Assembly: GCF_937616625.2 (NCBI RefSeq)
Contig: NC_065570.1
Coordinates: 12,348,001-12,412,000 of the forward strand
Origin: Mercurialis annua
Taxonomy: Eukaryota > Streptophyta > Magnoliopsida > Malpighiales > Euphorbiaceae
Reading direction: 5' to 3'
DNA: 64,000 nucleotides
Shown: positions 23,648 to 35,361 of the stretch, in pieces
Layout: every line of letters starts with the position of its first letter
Position numbering within the stretch: the stretch's first letter is position 1
The notes under the pieces: model-generated
Seen by the model: the letters and a program-made list of their open reading frames with translations, nothing else
What the model was told of the DNA's origin: nothing
Databases searched by the model: none
Position numbers and translations under genes: made by a program

Positions 23648-24557
23648 CTAAATAAAATCCATCTTCTTGTTCAAGTCCCCGAATTGATTCTTGTTCCAGA
23701 ATCTAATTGTTGATCTTAATTCTTTCAACTTAGCAACAAGACTCCATGCAACCATATTTTCTGAAATTAAAGCCCAAGAACTGTCAACAATAGAGGGAAA
23801 GTGAGGATGATTCCACCAAGCGTTGATAGACTTAAAAGGTTTAGGGCCCCAGTCTGAGATAACTTCTGAACTAAATAAGATCGGAATGTGATCTGAGAAC
23901 GATCTCGGTAAAGCCTTAAGAAGTTGCTTAGGCCACTCATTCAAGGAACTTGCATAAATAAAGCATCTATCAATTTTACATCTCGACACCCTATTGTACC
24001 AAGTAAAAAAAACGACCATGCAAAGGGACTTCTAGAAGAGACGAATGATTGATAAAACTCATAAAATCCTTCATCGAATTAGAGAAACCCGAACAATTAA
24101 GCCTTTCACAAGGCTCCAAGATATCATTAAAATCCCGCATCAAGATACAAAGCTTATCAGACACCAATTCCGGAATGATCTCTTGCCAAAGAATGGAACG
24201 TTCCTTTGGACAATTACTTGCATAAACCAAAATCAAACGGATGTTAATAGACTACCAGGAAAAATCCAAACTAATAAATCTTGCAGAAGTAAGAAGTCTA
24301 GTAGGAGAAATCGACAGCTTATTCCAAATCATAACTAAACCCCCAGAAGCACCTTGAGAAGAAGAATAACTGAAATCAAAATCATTAGACCAAAGTCTTC
24401 TAATGTCAAACTCGTCAAAACTTTCTTTTTTAGTTTCTATCAACCCAAGGACTAAAATATGATTTTTAGAAACTAACGAGCGAATATAACGCTGCTTTCT
24501 AGGATAAGAAAGACCCCCTCGGCAATTCCAGGATATAATGTTAAGAGAATAAGACAT
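23648..24557 (-). pseudogene. LINE ORF2, APE endonuclease part, frameshifted
   Basis: Starts at Met 24557 (MSYSLNIISWNCRGG), with the APE-type N-terminal SWNCRGG and the ETK metal-binding motif (LGLIETK). After a break near 24245 comes a segment with RDFNDIL (usual GDFN), and after another near 24010 the TWYNR and SDHIPIL motifs (catalytic His). The three pieces are in different frames or separated by stops, so no active nickase can be made. Confidence 0.85.
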
Positions 24558-24589
24558 GGAAAAAATCAAAGCCTTGAGGAACACACAAA

Positions 24590-24892
24590 ATCATACAGAC
24601 TTCGAAAAGTCCTGCAGATTTCTATGTGAAAGCAATACTATAATAGCCTCTTCTTTTTCAACATCAAACAAACCCAGTTGTAAGCCAACACTCCAAATCT
24701 TTCTTACTTCCGCCTCCTTATTAGCATTAGCAAAATTAATTTTGCTCCTATGTCTGATAATAGCATTTGAAAAGGATGAGTCTGAACCTCTCGAAAAAGT
24801 AAAGTTCGAGCAGAAGTTACCCGTTTTATCAAAACGTTTAAATTTTCTTCTTGGTTCGACAAAGCCCTTAAACCCCGCCGGAGTTCTATCTG
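24590..24892 (-). pseudogene. LINE ORF1 C-terminal remnant
   Basis: The minus strand is open in one frame through this stretch (TPAGFKGFVEPRRKFKRFDK and following), directly before the ORF2 start. Its basic, hydrophilic make-up and position fit the end of an L1 ORF1. Weak evidence beyond position. Confidence 0.4.
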
Positions 24893-26380
24893 CTAAAACT
24901 TCATTAATGAGATAAAACGACTTATAAAAGTCTCGAGTCTAACCACACCATTTGTGCGTGCTAGCGGGTTGTTACAAAATTCTCTATCTCTAAGGGCTTT
25001 TTTGGCAACTCTATGTGCCACCCAATTACAATTTCTTCTAACAAAAGAAAAGGAACAGCCTTGCAAATTTTCACACAGTTTCCTGCAATCATTCAAGATA
25101 ACATCACAATTGCTATCTAAATTTGAACCATACTTCATGGCCTTAATGATACCTTTGGCGTCACCTTCAAAAATTGTATTATGCAGCCTTAGTCTCATTG
25201 CCAAATTAATACTCGCCTGTAAAGCTAAAGCTTCCATCAAAGATGGAGTGGCAGCATGTTGGACGTAGAACGCGTAGGAGCTCAGAATCTTGCCTGCAGA
25301 GTCCCTAGCTACACAAGCTCCTGAACAAGTCCTGCTAGCTGTGATAAACGCACCATCAAAGTTTATTTTGGTAGCAAGAGGAGGAGGAGGTTGCCAACAT
25401 CTTGGAAGAGCTTCTAGGTTAGGAGCAGCAGCTAACCTTTCCACATTAGTTGCCTGCTGGAATTCATGATAGGAGTACGCTGCTTTATTGAGAACCTGCC
25501 AAGGATCTTTGAATTCATCTCTGAAAATGATCGCATTCCTAGCTAGCCATATTGACCAAAGGACCCATGCTGCCTCCTGGATTAGCGCTGATTCTCCTTC
25601 CATTTTTGATAGTTTCTCCACCAAACTAATCCAACAAGTCACAAAGTTTGTGTTCTTAGAATCAACTAAGTCATTCCCTTTTTTCCACCCCGACCAAACC
25701 ACCGAAGAAAAAGGGCAATGGAAGAAAAGGTGGCATGTCGTCTCCGAATCCAGGCATCGAGGGAAAAGTTCTAATCTAGTGGCCATTCGTCTATGGAGGT
25801 TGCTGTTTGTTGCCAGGCCCTTGTTTAATGCTTTCCATAAGAAACATTTGATGTTAGCGGGTAATTTTATTTTCCAAAACCGTCGCCAGTCAAAGGGTGT
25901 GGAATTTTAGGGACTAACTGACATGTTATTTGCTGAACTAAAAGAGAGGTGATACGCCGGACGAACCGAGAAGAGACCATTATGGGTGTGATGCCAAATC
26001 TGCCTATCCTGCAGGCCCGTGCTACTGATGGGAATTTGCAAGATTACTGATGCATCCTCTTGGCCAAAAATGGAGCGAACCAGGCCTATATTCCAACTGG
26101 GAGTATTACCTTGCATTAGGCGACATGGTCTCTGAATCGTAGGAGGAAGCACTACCTCTAGCGAGATAGTAAACGGGGCATTAGTTGGCAGGCAAGGGTC
26201 TTTATAAATAAGCATATGCTGCCCCGTTCTACATTGCCATATGACTCCTTGAGTTAAGATTGATTGCCCTTTCAAGATACTTTGCCAAGCCCAAGACCCG
26301 TTGGAGTGTGATTTTGCTTCCATGAACGATGTGTGAGGATTTGGAATACTTTGATTTGTGGGCATTCACAAAATTGGTGT
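24893..26380 (-). pseudogene. Second LINE fragment: zf-RVT and RNase H C-terminus
   Basis: The minus-strand frame 26365-25907 gives a pre-zf-RVT linker (GVIWQCRTGQHMLIYKDPCL). After one in-frame stop (TAA at about 25907) it continues as zf-RVT (WKIKLPANIKCFLWKALNKG; CLDSETTCHLFFHC) and then an RVT_3-type RNase H (INFDGAFITASRTCSGACVA; MEALALQASINLA; FEGDAKGII; VRRNCNWVAHRVAKKAL), ending at 24893. The RNase H acidic residues D/E/D are present. Everything upstream (APE, RT) is missing: a 5' truncation typical of LINEs. It belongs to a different LINE lineage from the adjacent copy, which lacks RNase H. Confidence 0.85.
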
Positions 26381-26384
26381 GCTT

Positions 26385-28289
26385 TCAATGTATTTGAGAA
26401 TAATCTTCAGAATGTCAAAATAATCAATTAGATTTCTTTAAATTATTTGTAGGTGTATTTTATTACTTGGTTGCTTTTGTTTATACAAACTCCGATAGTT
26501 TGTTATTTGTATATCTGATTTATCAAGCAACTATAATTCTATGAATGCAATCTTTTTCTTTTTATTTAATTTTTATGAACTCCAGCTAGTTAATGTTATA
26601 ATAATTAGCACATATCAGTTCTATATATTTTTAAAGTCAACCAAAAATCAATTAAAAATCAACCAAAAATCAATTAAAAGTCAACCAAAAACTAATATAT
26701 TATTATTCTGTCTCAATTAAATAATAATTTTTTTATACATTGTCACATTTTTCGTCAATTGTAAAATCAATCAAATATTAATGAAATATCAGCTAAATAT
26801 CAACAAATTCTTCCACAATACAATTCAAAACTATTGTTGTCACTTTAAAATTTTAATGTACTCCCTTCATTTGTATATTACAAAAAAGAAGAAAATGAAT
26901 TTCGAACTATAAGGTTGACAAGTGTCGAAAAATTTAGATTTGTATTTGATCTAGTTACATGAAATTTACAAATACATTATCAGGTTGACAAGTGTCGATT
27001 TCAACTTTCTTAATGAGTTCTCTCTAATCTGTTGATTTTTTATTTGTAATTTGGCTAAATTTAAAAGATTGGCCAAATGTCAACTGAAAATTAATCAAAA
27101 GTCAACTAATTGACTTTTTTTTTCCAGATACAATTCAAAATTATTATTACCATTGTCTCCCTTTTTAAGGTTGACAAGTGTCGATTTTTACTATTTTGAT
27201 GAGTTTTATTTAATTTATTAAAACTCTTTTTTTGTAATATGGTCAAATTTTAAAGTTCAACCAAATTTTAATCGAAAATAAAAATGTCAATTGTACATCA
27301 ACGAAATATCAACTTAAAATCAACCAATATCAGCTATATATCAACCTAAGATTAATGCTATTTATAGAAATTGAATAAATTAATTGTATTTTTTGTTGCA
27401 CATAACTTTTTGAGATTTCAGTTTTTGGAATTTTGTTCCAAAGCTAAAAATAAAATATTGATAACTTAGGCTTATTTGCAGAAAAAAGTCAGATCAACCA
27501 AAAAATAACCTAAAATCAACCAAATATCAACTTTAAATCAATCAATGTTAGCTATATATTAACATAAGAGCAACCAAATATTAATGTATTTTATTATGTC
27601 TCAATTTAGTTTTAATATTTGTAGTTTTATTTTATGTATAATATCATTTTTTTCGTCATTACTAAAATAAATCAAATATCAACCGAAAATCAACATTCTT
27701 TCAACAATATAACATTGTAATTTGAATTTTAATTCTCCAAATGACTGAATTCGCCATGAAAGTCATTCTTCAAATCTAGCAAGTATTGTCATCCAGAAAT
27801 CAACCTTTTTGAAGTAGGAACCAAAAGTATGATCACAAGCCAAAAACCTATAATCTCAACATCAAAACTTCTCTTTGAATTGATATATGTTGATTATAAA
27901 TTTAAAAATAAATTATATTATTTTAAAAATTATATTTGAATTGTATATGGTGCTAAAAAAACATGTTAAGTGAAAAATAACCGATATTTTGATGAAAGAA
28001 ATTTAACGTCAACTGAATGTCAACTCAAGTGTTTTTATTAGTTAATTATAAATTTAAAAATAAATTAAATTATTTAAAATACTTTATTTGATATTATGAT
28101 GCTAAAAAGAACATATTAAGTGAAAAATAATTTACATTTTGATGAAAGAAACTTGATGTCAACTGAATGTCAACTCGAATTTTTAATTAGTCGATTGTTA
28201 ATTTAAAAATAATTAAATTATTTAAAATAATTATTTTGGATTTAAAATAATTTTATTGACCAAAAGTACGAGTTATGACCAAAAAAATT
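26385..28289. repeat. AT-rich region of degenerate TCAACCAAAAATCAA-type repeats
   Basis: From about 26630 to 27760 the plus strand repeats variants of (A)TCAACCAAA(A/T)ATCAAC every 10-25 bases (for example 26634-26700, 27300-27345, 27490-27545, 27665-27690). The phrase GGTTGACAAGTGTCGA recurs at 26912, 26983 and 27170. No gene. Probably the degraded body of a non-coding element. Confidence 0.5.
27889..28240. repeat. Tandem repeat of about 150 bp, 2.3 copies
   Basis: Units start at about 27889, 28041 and 28190 with GTT(G/A)ATTATAAATTTAAAAA. They continue through a CTAAAAA(A/G)AACAT(G/A)TTAAGTG segment and end in TCAACTGAATGTCAACTC. The third copy is cut off by the copia 2 insertion zone. Confidence 0.7.
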
Positions 28290-28294
28290 GCTAA

Positions 28295-28640
28295 TGTTAG
28301 TTATTAAACTTGAATTGATACAAAGAAAAACGTAATGAATAAATGTTAAATTAAGTTAAATAAAATTAATAAACTTAAGTTTACATAGTTTATTAATTAA
28401 TGGATAGATGTTATGTGGAGTTAAATGACTTAAACTCTTAAGTTAGATTATTAATGTTAAGTTAATAAGTTGCATGTACGTTCTATTTTAGAACTACTAT
28501 ATATACCATGTAAGCTTTGATATTAAAATCAAGAAAAGCAAATACAAATAGTTTAAAACAAATTGCTTCCTTCTTTTCTTTCTTTTGTGTGTGGAGTGTT
28601 TTCTGAGTATTTTAATTAAAGAGCCTACCATTTTCCAATA
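28295..28640 (+). repeat. 5' LTR of copia 2
   Basis: 346 bp from TGTTAGTTATTAAAC to TTCCAATA. A TATA motif (ACTATATATACCATG) near 28497 and a CTTTCTTTTGTGTGTGG segment are shared with the right LTR. Confidence 0.9.
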
Positions 28641-28643
28641 AAG

Positions 28644-28656
28644 TGGTATCAGAGCC
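28644..28656 (+). promoter_or_regulatory. Primer-binding site of copia 2
   Basis: TGGTATCAGAGCC, a perfect initiator-Met tRNA complement, three bases after the LTR end. Confidence 0.95.
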
Positions 28657-28737
28657 ATAATAGCGAAATGTCATCCAGAGGGAATTCTTTTTTTTTCAAT
28701 ACCCACAACTCACTAAAACCAATTATGAAAATTGGTC

Positions 28738-29690
28738 AAATAAAATGAAAGCTATCCTTGGTTCACAAGGTGTGTGGGATATAGTTGAAAATTATTTTGA
28801 GCCGGTCGAAAATGAGGCGGCATTAAATCAAGTCCAAAGAGATGCTTTGGAGAAAGAGAGAAAGAAAGATCAAAGTGCTCTCACAATCATTCACCAAGGT
28901 TTGGATGTTGATATGTTTGAAAAGGTGGCAATTAATACTACCTTCGAAGCAGGCTTGGAAGACTCTTCAAAACTCTGTCATGGGAGTTGAGAAAGTAAAG
29001 AAAGTTTGGCTTCTAACTCTACGGGCTGAGTTTGAATCACTCTTTATGAAGGAGAGTGAAACCATATTTATACCACAAGAGTGTTGGTGGTAATTAATCA
29101 AATGAAGAGACTTGAAGAAAGAATAGAAGATGTTCGTGTAGTTGACAAGATTTTGTGATCTCTCAATATAAAATTTAATCATGTTGTGGTTGCCATTGAA
29201 GAGTCAAAAGACACTGAGACCATGACAATTGATATTGTGTGGATCTTTGTGTGCGCATGAAGAAAGAATGAATCGTGGAAAACAAGAATATGTTGATCAG
29301 GCCTTGCTAACAAAATCCTCTAGCAAATCAAGAGGTGATTCTTCTACTAGAGGTGGTCGTGGACAACTCCGTGGAAGAGGCCGTGGTCGTGGATATGGAA
29401 ATGGTCAAGGAAGAGGCAAACAAAACTCTTTCAATGAAAATAGAAATCAAAATTTTCATAGAGGCTGTGGCAGAGGAAGAGGAAGAAGCAATTATGGGGT
29501 ATACGAAAGGAAAAATGATAAAACTAGAGTGCAGTGTTACTCTTGTAGTAAGTATGGTCATTATTCTTGGGAATGTCAAAGTGAAGCAGTAGAAGAGGAG
29601 ACAAAGCTTGTAGAACGAAAAGATGATGAAACAGATCAAGCTTTATTCTTTTCGAGTAAGGAAGAAACCATAACTCACAAGAGTACTTGA
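28738..29690 (+). pseudogene. gag: Copia 2 gag, frameshifted
   Basis: The N-terminal part (MKAILGSQGVWDIVE, 28745) is a UBN2/DUF4219-type capsid. The frame then jumps near 28985 and again near 29150-29240; the C-terminal part (29229-29690) has the arginine/glycine-rich linker (RGGRGQLRGRGRGRG) and a CCHC zinc knuckle (C-YS-C-SKYG-H-YSWE-C). The TGA at 29688 is a likely TGG change in the protease leader (WYFDNG). Confidence 0.88.
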
Positions 29691-32600
29691 TATTTTGATA
29701 ATGGTGCCGGTAATCATATGACTGGAGATAAAAGCAAGTTCGTGGAACTCAATACTAAAGTTAGTGGCAATGTGTGATTTGGCGATGACACAAGGGTGGA
29801 AATTCATGGCAAAGGTACAGTTTTATTTGAGACAAAACATGACAGTCATAAACTTCTTCAAGATGTTTATTATATTCCAAAAATGAAAAGCAATATTTTG
29901 AGTATTGGTCAGCTTTTGGAGAATGGGTGCAAAATTAATATGGAAGGGCGTACTCTATGGCTTAAAAATCGTGATGGTAATCTTATTGGTAAAGTGGCGA
30001 TGACAAAGAATAGAATGTTCATTCTAGATATGAAAGCAGGTGAAGCTATGTGTTTGAAAGCTTGTGTGGAAGATATATCATGGATTTGGCATATGAGATT
30101 CGGGCATTTGAACTTTAAAAATTTGAAAGATTTAGGAAGAAAGAAATTGGTGAAGGATATTCCAGTTATTGATCATCCGGGACAGTTATGTGAAGCATAT
30201 TTACTTGGAAAGCATTCAAGAAAGAGCTTTCCAAAGCAATCCATCTCCAGATCTACCAAGCCACTCCAGCTTATTCATTCAGATGTTTGTGGTCAAATTA
30301 ATCCTCCATCGCTTGGTAAAAGTTCTTATTTTATATTATTCATTGATGATTATACTAGAAAGACTTGGATTTATTTTTTAAAGAATAAATCTGATGCTTT
30401 TGATTCTGTTAAAAAATTCAAAGCTCTTGTTGAGAAAGAGAGTGGTTATAAGATAAAATCTTTGAGAACTGATAGAGGAGGAGAGTTTACTTCTAATGAA
30501 TTTAAAAGTTTATGTGAGTTGCATGGAATTCGGAGATTCTTCACAGTTCCAAGATCACCCCAACGAAATGGGGTTGCAGAGAGAAAGAATAGAACGATTC
30601 TGAATATGACGAGATCAATACTGAAGAATAAAAATATGCCAGAAGAGTTTTGGGCTGAAGCAGTTGCATGTGCTGTGTATCTTTCAAATTGGTGTCTAAC
30701 TAAGAGTTTAAAAGATGTGATCCCTCAAGAACCATGGAGTAAACAGAAGCCTAGTGTGTCCCATTTGTGAGTTTTTGGATCTGTTGCTTATGTACATGTT
30801 CCAAAGCAACACAGGACCAAGCTGGATGATAGAAGTGAGAAGTTTGTTTTCATTGGTTATGATGAGAATTCAAAAGGTTATAGATTGTTCAATCCTGACA
30901 ATGGAAAGATAGTGACTAGCAGAGATGTCGAGTTTAATGAAAAACAATCATGGGATTGGAGTTCACAAAAGGAAGGATCATATGATTTCCTACCTTACTT
31001 TGAAGATGAAGAACCAATAGTTCATGAAGCTGAAGTCAATCCACCAGCTTCACCAGCTCCTTCATCCCAGACATCGACATCAACATCACCTTCATCAAGT
31101 TCAAGTGACAGGCCAAAGAGATATCGAAATCTTGAAGACATTTATAATGAAACTGAAAGGTTAGATGGCATGAACTTATTATGTTTTCTTGCTGATGTGG
31201 AACCTTTAAGTTTTGAAGAAGCTAGCAAAGATGAGAGGTGGATTCAAGCCATGAATGAAGAGATCCAGTCCATCCAAAAGAATGATACTTGGAAACTTGT
31301 TTCTAATCCAAGTACTCATCAACCAATTGGAGTTAAATGGGTGTATAAAGTCAAGAAGAATGATAAGGGTGAAGTAGAGAGATACAAGGCTAGATTTGTG
31401 GCAAAAGGGTACAAGAAGAGACAGGGCATGGACTATGAAGAGGTTTTTGCTCCTGTTGCTCGCATGGAGACTATCAGACTGTTGATTTCACTTGCAGCTC
31501 AAAATCATTGGCAGATTCACCAGTTAGATGTCAAGTCAGCATTTCTAAATAGGTGTCTTGAAGAGGAAGTTTATATTGAACAAGCCGAGGGGTATGTCGT
31601 TGAAGGCTATGAAGATAAAGTGCTAAGACTTAACAAGGCTCTGTATGGACTCAAACAAGCACCGAGAGCGTGGAATAATCGAATTGATAAGTATTTTCAA
31701 GAGAATGGCTTCCGCAGATGCATGCATGAGTATGCTCTTTATGTGAAAGAGCAAGATGGAGATTTGTTGTTTGTCTGTATCTATATAGATGATCTCATTT
31801 TTACAGGTACTAATCCCAATATGTTCAATGACTTTAAAAAGGCGATGGAACGCGAATTTGAGATGAGTGATATGGGACTCATGTCCTATTATTTGGGAAT
31901 TGAAGTGAAGCAAATGGAAGATGGTGTTTTCATATCACAGTAGCGCTATGCAAAAGATATACTCAAGAAGTTTAATATGTCAAACTGCAAGTCTGTCAGC
32001 ACCCCTATGGAGATAGGAGTAGAACTTTCAAAAGTGGAAGAAGATGCTGGGAGAATAGATTCAACTTTGTTTAATAGTTTTGTTAGAAGTTTGAGATACT
32101 TAACTTGTACGAGACCAGACATCTTGTTTGCGGTTGGAGTTGTCAGTCGGTTCATGGAGAAACCCACAACTTCTTATATGAAAACAGCTAAGAGAATTTT
32201 GTGATACTTGAAAGGTACACTTGATTATGGAATCTTTTATTCAGTGTCTGATGATTTCAAGTTAATGGGTTATTGTGATAGTGATTTTGCTGGAGACATT
32301 GATGATAGAAAAAGTACTAGTGGTTTTATGTTCTCGATGGGAAATAGTGCAATTTCTTGGTGTTCGAAGAAGAAACCAATTGTGGCACTTTCATCATGTG
32401 AATCTGAGTATGTTGCAGCTACTTCATGTACATGTCATGCAATTTGGTTACGAAGGTTATTGAAAGAACTTCACTTAGAGCAAGAAGAAGCGACCAAGAT
32501 TATGATAGATAACAAGTCTGCTCAAGCACTAGCAAGAAATCCAGTGTTTCATGATCGAAGCAAACATATTGATACAAGGTATCATTTTATCCGTGAGTGT

Positions 32601-32759
32601 ATTGCAAATAAAGAAATTGAATTGGAGTATGTGAGAACCGATGATCAGGTTGCTGATATTTTCACGAAGCCTTTGAAGTATGACACTTTTCAGAAGCTGA
32701 GGATGATGCTCGGAGTTACAAGAGGTTCAAGTTTACGGGGGAGTGTTAGTTATTTATAA
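29691..32759 (+). pseudogene. pol: Copia 2 pol, five premature stops
   Basis: Protease: DNGAGNHMTG near 29700 (a DNGA variant of DSGA). Integrase zinc domain: HMRFGHLNF ... QLCEAYLLGK, where one Cys has become Tyr. Integrase core: SDVCG, IDDYTRKTW, RTDRGGEF and PQRNGVAERKNRTI (D,D,E all present). Reverse transcriptase: KWVYKVKKNDKGEVERYKAR to YIDDLIFTG near 31785. RNase H: CDSDFAGDIDDRKSTSGF, SSCESEYVAA and DNKSAQALARNP. Stops at 29688, 29775, 30768, 31941 and 32202; all but one are TGA replacing CGA or TGG, and 31941 is TAG for CAG. The frame is otherwise continuous. Confidence 0.93.
32734..32743 (+). promoter_or_regulatory. Polypurine tract of copia 2
   Basis: ACGGGGGAG immediately before the TGTTAG of the right LTR. 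Confidence 0.85.
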
Positions 32760-33069
32760 ACGTGAATTGATACAAAGAAAAACGTAATGAATAAATGTTA
32801 AGTTAAGTTAAATAAAATTAATAAGCTTAAATTTACATAGTTTAATTTTTAATTGATAGATGTTATGTGGAGTTAAATGAATTAAACTCTTAAGTTAGAT
32901 TATTAATGTTAAGTTAATAAGTTGCATGTACGTACTATTTTAGAACTACTATATATACCATGTAAGTTTTGATATCAAAATCAAGAAAAGCAAATACAAA
33001 AAGTTTAAACATATTGCTTCCTTCCTTTCTTTCTTTTGTGTGTGGAGTGTTTTGTGAGTATTTTATTTG

Positions 33070-33953
33070 GGGTTAATTCCTAAAAAAATCACGAACTTTA
33101 CACGAAGTTTCATTTTAATTATGATTTTTAAAAGTTGTCATTTAAAGGCACGAACTTTCATTTTATTTCAAATCTATCAACAAAGTAAAGTTCGGTGTAT
33201 TTTATCTGACCAAAAATTCTTAATCCTAAATACTCTAACCGTAAGATAATAAGATTTGATGTTGATTAATAACTTGAGTCTTTTAATAATGGTTTAGTGA
33301 AGAATTTAGTTAAGGCCTAATCACTTAAAAACCCCTCACCTTTAAACTTTTTTTCAATTCCACCCCGACGTTGAAAAGTTGTCAATTTTACCCATTTTTG
33401 AATTTTCCGTTTTCAATTGTACCCCAATTTTTTAATTTTTGTTAATTTTTTTACTTAAATGATGAAATCATTCAATTAACTAAGTTTAAAGATGAAATTA
33501 AATTCTTTTTTATTCAAAAAAGTACAAAATAAGTCCTTTATTTTTAAAAACTAACTAAAAACCATAATCAAATTAACACTAATTTAAATTCTTAATTAAT
33601 TTAAATAAATTTAAATAAATTTTAAAAACATACAATTAATATATGCTAGACATGAAGAATGTTTTTAAAAAATTTCCAAATGAAAAAGACGTTAATTTAA
33701 TATTTCAGGGTACAATTGAAACGCAAAAATGCAAAATAGGGTAAAATTGACAAATTTGCAACGTCAGGGTATGATTGAAAAGGGGCTAAAAGGTCGGGGG
33801 TTTTTAAGGCATTAGGCCTTTAGTTAATAAAAATACACTGAAATGATGAATTTGAAACAATATGAAAGTTCATGCCTTTAAATGGCAACTTTTAAAGATT
33901 ATAATTAAAATGAAACTTTAAGTAAAGTTCGTGATTTGTTTAGGAATTAACCC
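33070..33953. mobile_element. Long-TIR MITE (Mutator-type) inside the copia 2 LTR
   Basis: Starts GGGTTAATTCC and ends GGAATTAACCC, with terminal inverted repeats over 100 bp long (for example CACGAACTTTACACGAAG against its inverted counterpart at 33920). 9-bp duplication TTTTATTTG / TCTTATTTG (one mismatch). Without the nested element it is about 370 bp, the same size and type as the copy at 36639. Confidence 0.88.
33314..33818. mobile_element. Second MITE nested inside the first
   Basis: Starts GGCCTAAT and ends ATTAGGCC. Long TIRs (CACCCCGACGTTG against CAACGTCAGGGT and so on). Perfect 9-bp duplication TTTAGTTAA at 33305-33313 and 33819-33827, the hallmark of Mutator-like transposition. 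Confidence 0.9.
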
Positions 33954-33989
33954 TCTTATTTGAAGGGCTTACCATCTTCCAACAGCTAA

Positions 33990-34750
33990 AGCAAGACTTT
34001 AATTCAAACTTTTTCATTTGTAATCTGAAGAGAAAAAATCAATAAACAAGTGCAGAAATGCAACCACTCATAGTTAAAACATCAACTTTTTATAATTTGT
34101 TAAGTCAAATAAAAATTACAGGTGCTAACTCATCATAATACACTTACTTTTAATCCTTCCAAGTATGCTAATCTGCTAACATCGATCATAACCAGCTTAA
34201 AAGCATGAAATTATTAAGTAACATTCCAACCAACAATTTGACTGAACACTAATCAAACTCTTCCTTTCTTCTTTTTCAAATTGTTTTCCAGCTAGTCTAT
34301 TTTAATGGTTGCCGCTACTTCCGTTGGTATTGCGGCAAATCTGATTTTGACATTTAGATACGAATTCGTTTGGAAATGAGAACTGTGATCTTCATTTTCT
34401 ATTTGTTAAAGACAAATATGTTGAAATATATAACCAGGATCCTCACGAGATTCCTAATGTTGTAAGTGCCTTTTTAATTTGATTTTAATTTTTAATTTGA
34501 TGCTACTATTATTGTTTGCTTGTTAATTTTTTTTTTTGCTATCTAGGCTTTACTTGTTGTATGATGATTGCTTGTTGTTGAGCAGATGTTATTCTCCAGA
34601 TTTGCAATAATGCTGAAGTTTGGTTAGATGGATTGATTAGTGTTTAGTCAAATTGTTGATTGGAAACCGCCGCCGCCGTCGGTCTTTGATGGAGAACAAC
34701 GCTTGAAGTGCTTTCATCTTCTTCTTCTCTGGTCTGTCAAAAGGAAGGGG
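33990..34750. other. Non-coding stretch with an exon-like scrap
   Basis: No complete gene. Around 34340-34462 the plus strand encodes a short plausible peptide (NCDLHFLFVKDKYVEIYNQD) that ends at a GTAAGT splice donor, suggesting a leftover exon of an unrecognised gene. A poly(T) tract and GCCGCCGCCG follow near 34530 and 34670. Confidence 0.3.
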
Positions 34751-34760
34751 CACAAATATC

Positions 34761-34952
34761 TTTTTTTTTTTTAGTAAGTCCATCCGGTTTTCAAGGCTTC
34801 GCCTTGACTAATCCGGATCCGACCCGTGTCGCGCACCTGGCATGGTGGGTGAGTCTTCCGGTGGGAATTTTCTGCATTCACAAGGACTCGAATCCGAGAT
34901 CTTACTTAAGCGATACCAAGCCGCTTACCACTTGGACCAACTCCCATTGGTT
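34761..34952 (-). mobile_element. tRNA-derived SINE (Au-SINE-like)
   Basis: On the minus strand: an A-box-like AGTTGGTCCAAGTGG, a B box GGATTCGAGTCC, then a body with CCACCGGAAGACTCACCC and GGCGAAGCCTTG, ending in an A tail (plus-strand T run at 34761-34772). A 9-bp duplication ACAAATATC flanks it (34752-34760 and 34953-34961). The sequence resembles the widespread plant Au SINE from memory; the family name is an inference. Confidence 0.85.
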
Positions 34953-35186
34953 ACAAATATCCTATTTTAATATTAAACTGGCTTATTTTAGGTTTTGAGA
35001 TATTTATGTAAACTTTTATTATTATTTGAGAGATTATTGTATATTTTTAAGGGCTTCTTACATAAACACTTGTTTTTTTTCCTTCTTTGTATTTATATGC
35101 TCCACAAAAATTAGGGACAAATACACGCCTTTTTCTTTTTGTTATATGCATTTATACGCTCTTTTCAGACATAGTAATGTACAGGT

Positions 35187-35311
35187 TGCCAATGTGGGCC
35201 TAGCCTGAATGGTTAAGGCGTCTCTAAGTGCATCGAGAGGTTGTGGGTTCGAACCACGCCTCGGTAACTAACAACTAACATGAGACTCTAAAGAGTCGAT
35301 TTCCACCTTTG

Positions 35312-35345
<34 letters not shown>

Positions 35346-35361
35346 AAAAAAAAAAAAAAAA

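Larger units (their letters stand above)
20812..24892 (-). mobile_element. L1-type LINE, 5'-truncated, decayed
   Basis: In minus-strand order: a C-terminal scrap of ORF1 (24892-24590), the APE endonuclease (24557-23648), the reverse transcriptase (23632-22070) and a zf-RVT region (about 21711-20878). The last bases on this strand, opposite plus-strand TTTTAATTTTTTTT at about 20811-20824, look like the A-rich tail. The frame is broken many times. Its 5' end abuts the tail end of a second LINE (24893-26380) with no spacer. I could not find a target-site duplication. Confidence 0.85.
28295..33984 (+). mobile_element. Ty1-copia retrotransposon 2, complete but inactive
   Basis: LTRs at 28295-28640 and 32744-33984 (the right one enlarged by a MITE insertion), PBS at 28644-28656, polypurine tract at 32734-32743, and a perfect 5-bp target-site duplication GCTAA (28290-28294 and 33985-33989). 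Domain order gag, protease, integrase, RT, RNase H. From 29229 to 32759 a single frame is broken only by five stop codons, each explicable by a single C-to-T (or G-to-A) change; gag has frameshifts as well. Confidence 0.93.
32744..33984 (+). repeat. 3' LTR of copia 2, interrupted by nested MITEs
   Basis: LTR sequence runs 32744-33069, is interrupted at 33070-33953, and resumes to TTCCAACA at 33984. The remaining parts match the left LTR closely with scattered substitutions. Confidence 0.9.

Noticed and set aside
24045..25910. Plus-strand ORFs across the LINEs
   Set aside because: Shadows of the minus-strand APE, zf-RVT and RNase H frames.
35187..35275. A functional tRNA-Leu or tRNA-Ser gene
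   Set aside because: A and B boxes are good, but the acceptor stem does not close, an A tail follows, and an 11-bp target duplication flanks the unit: it is a SINE.
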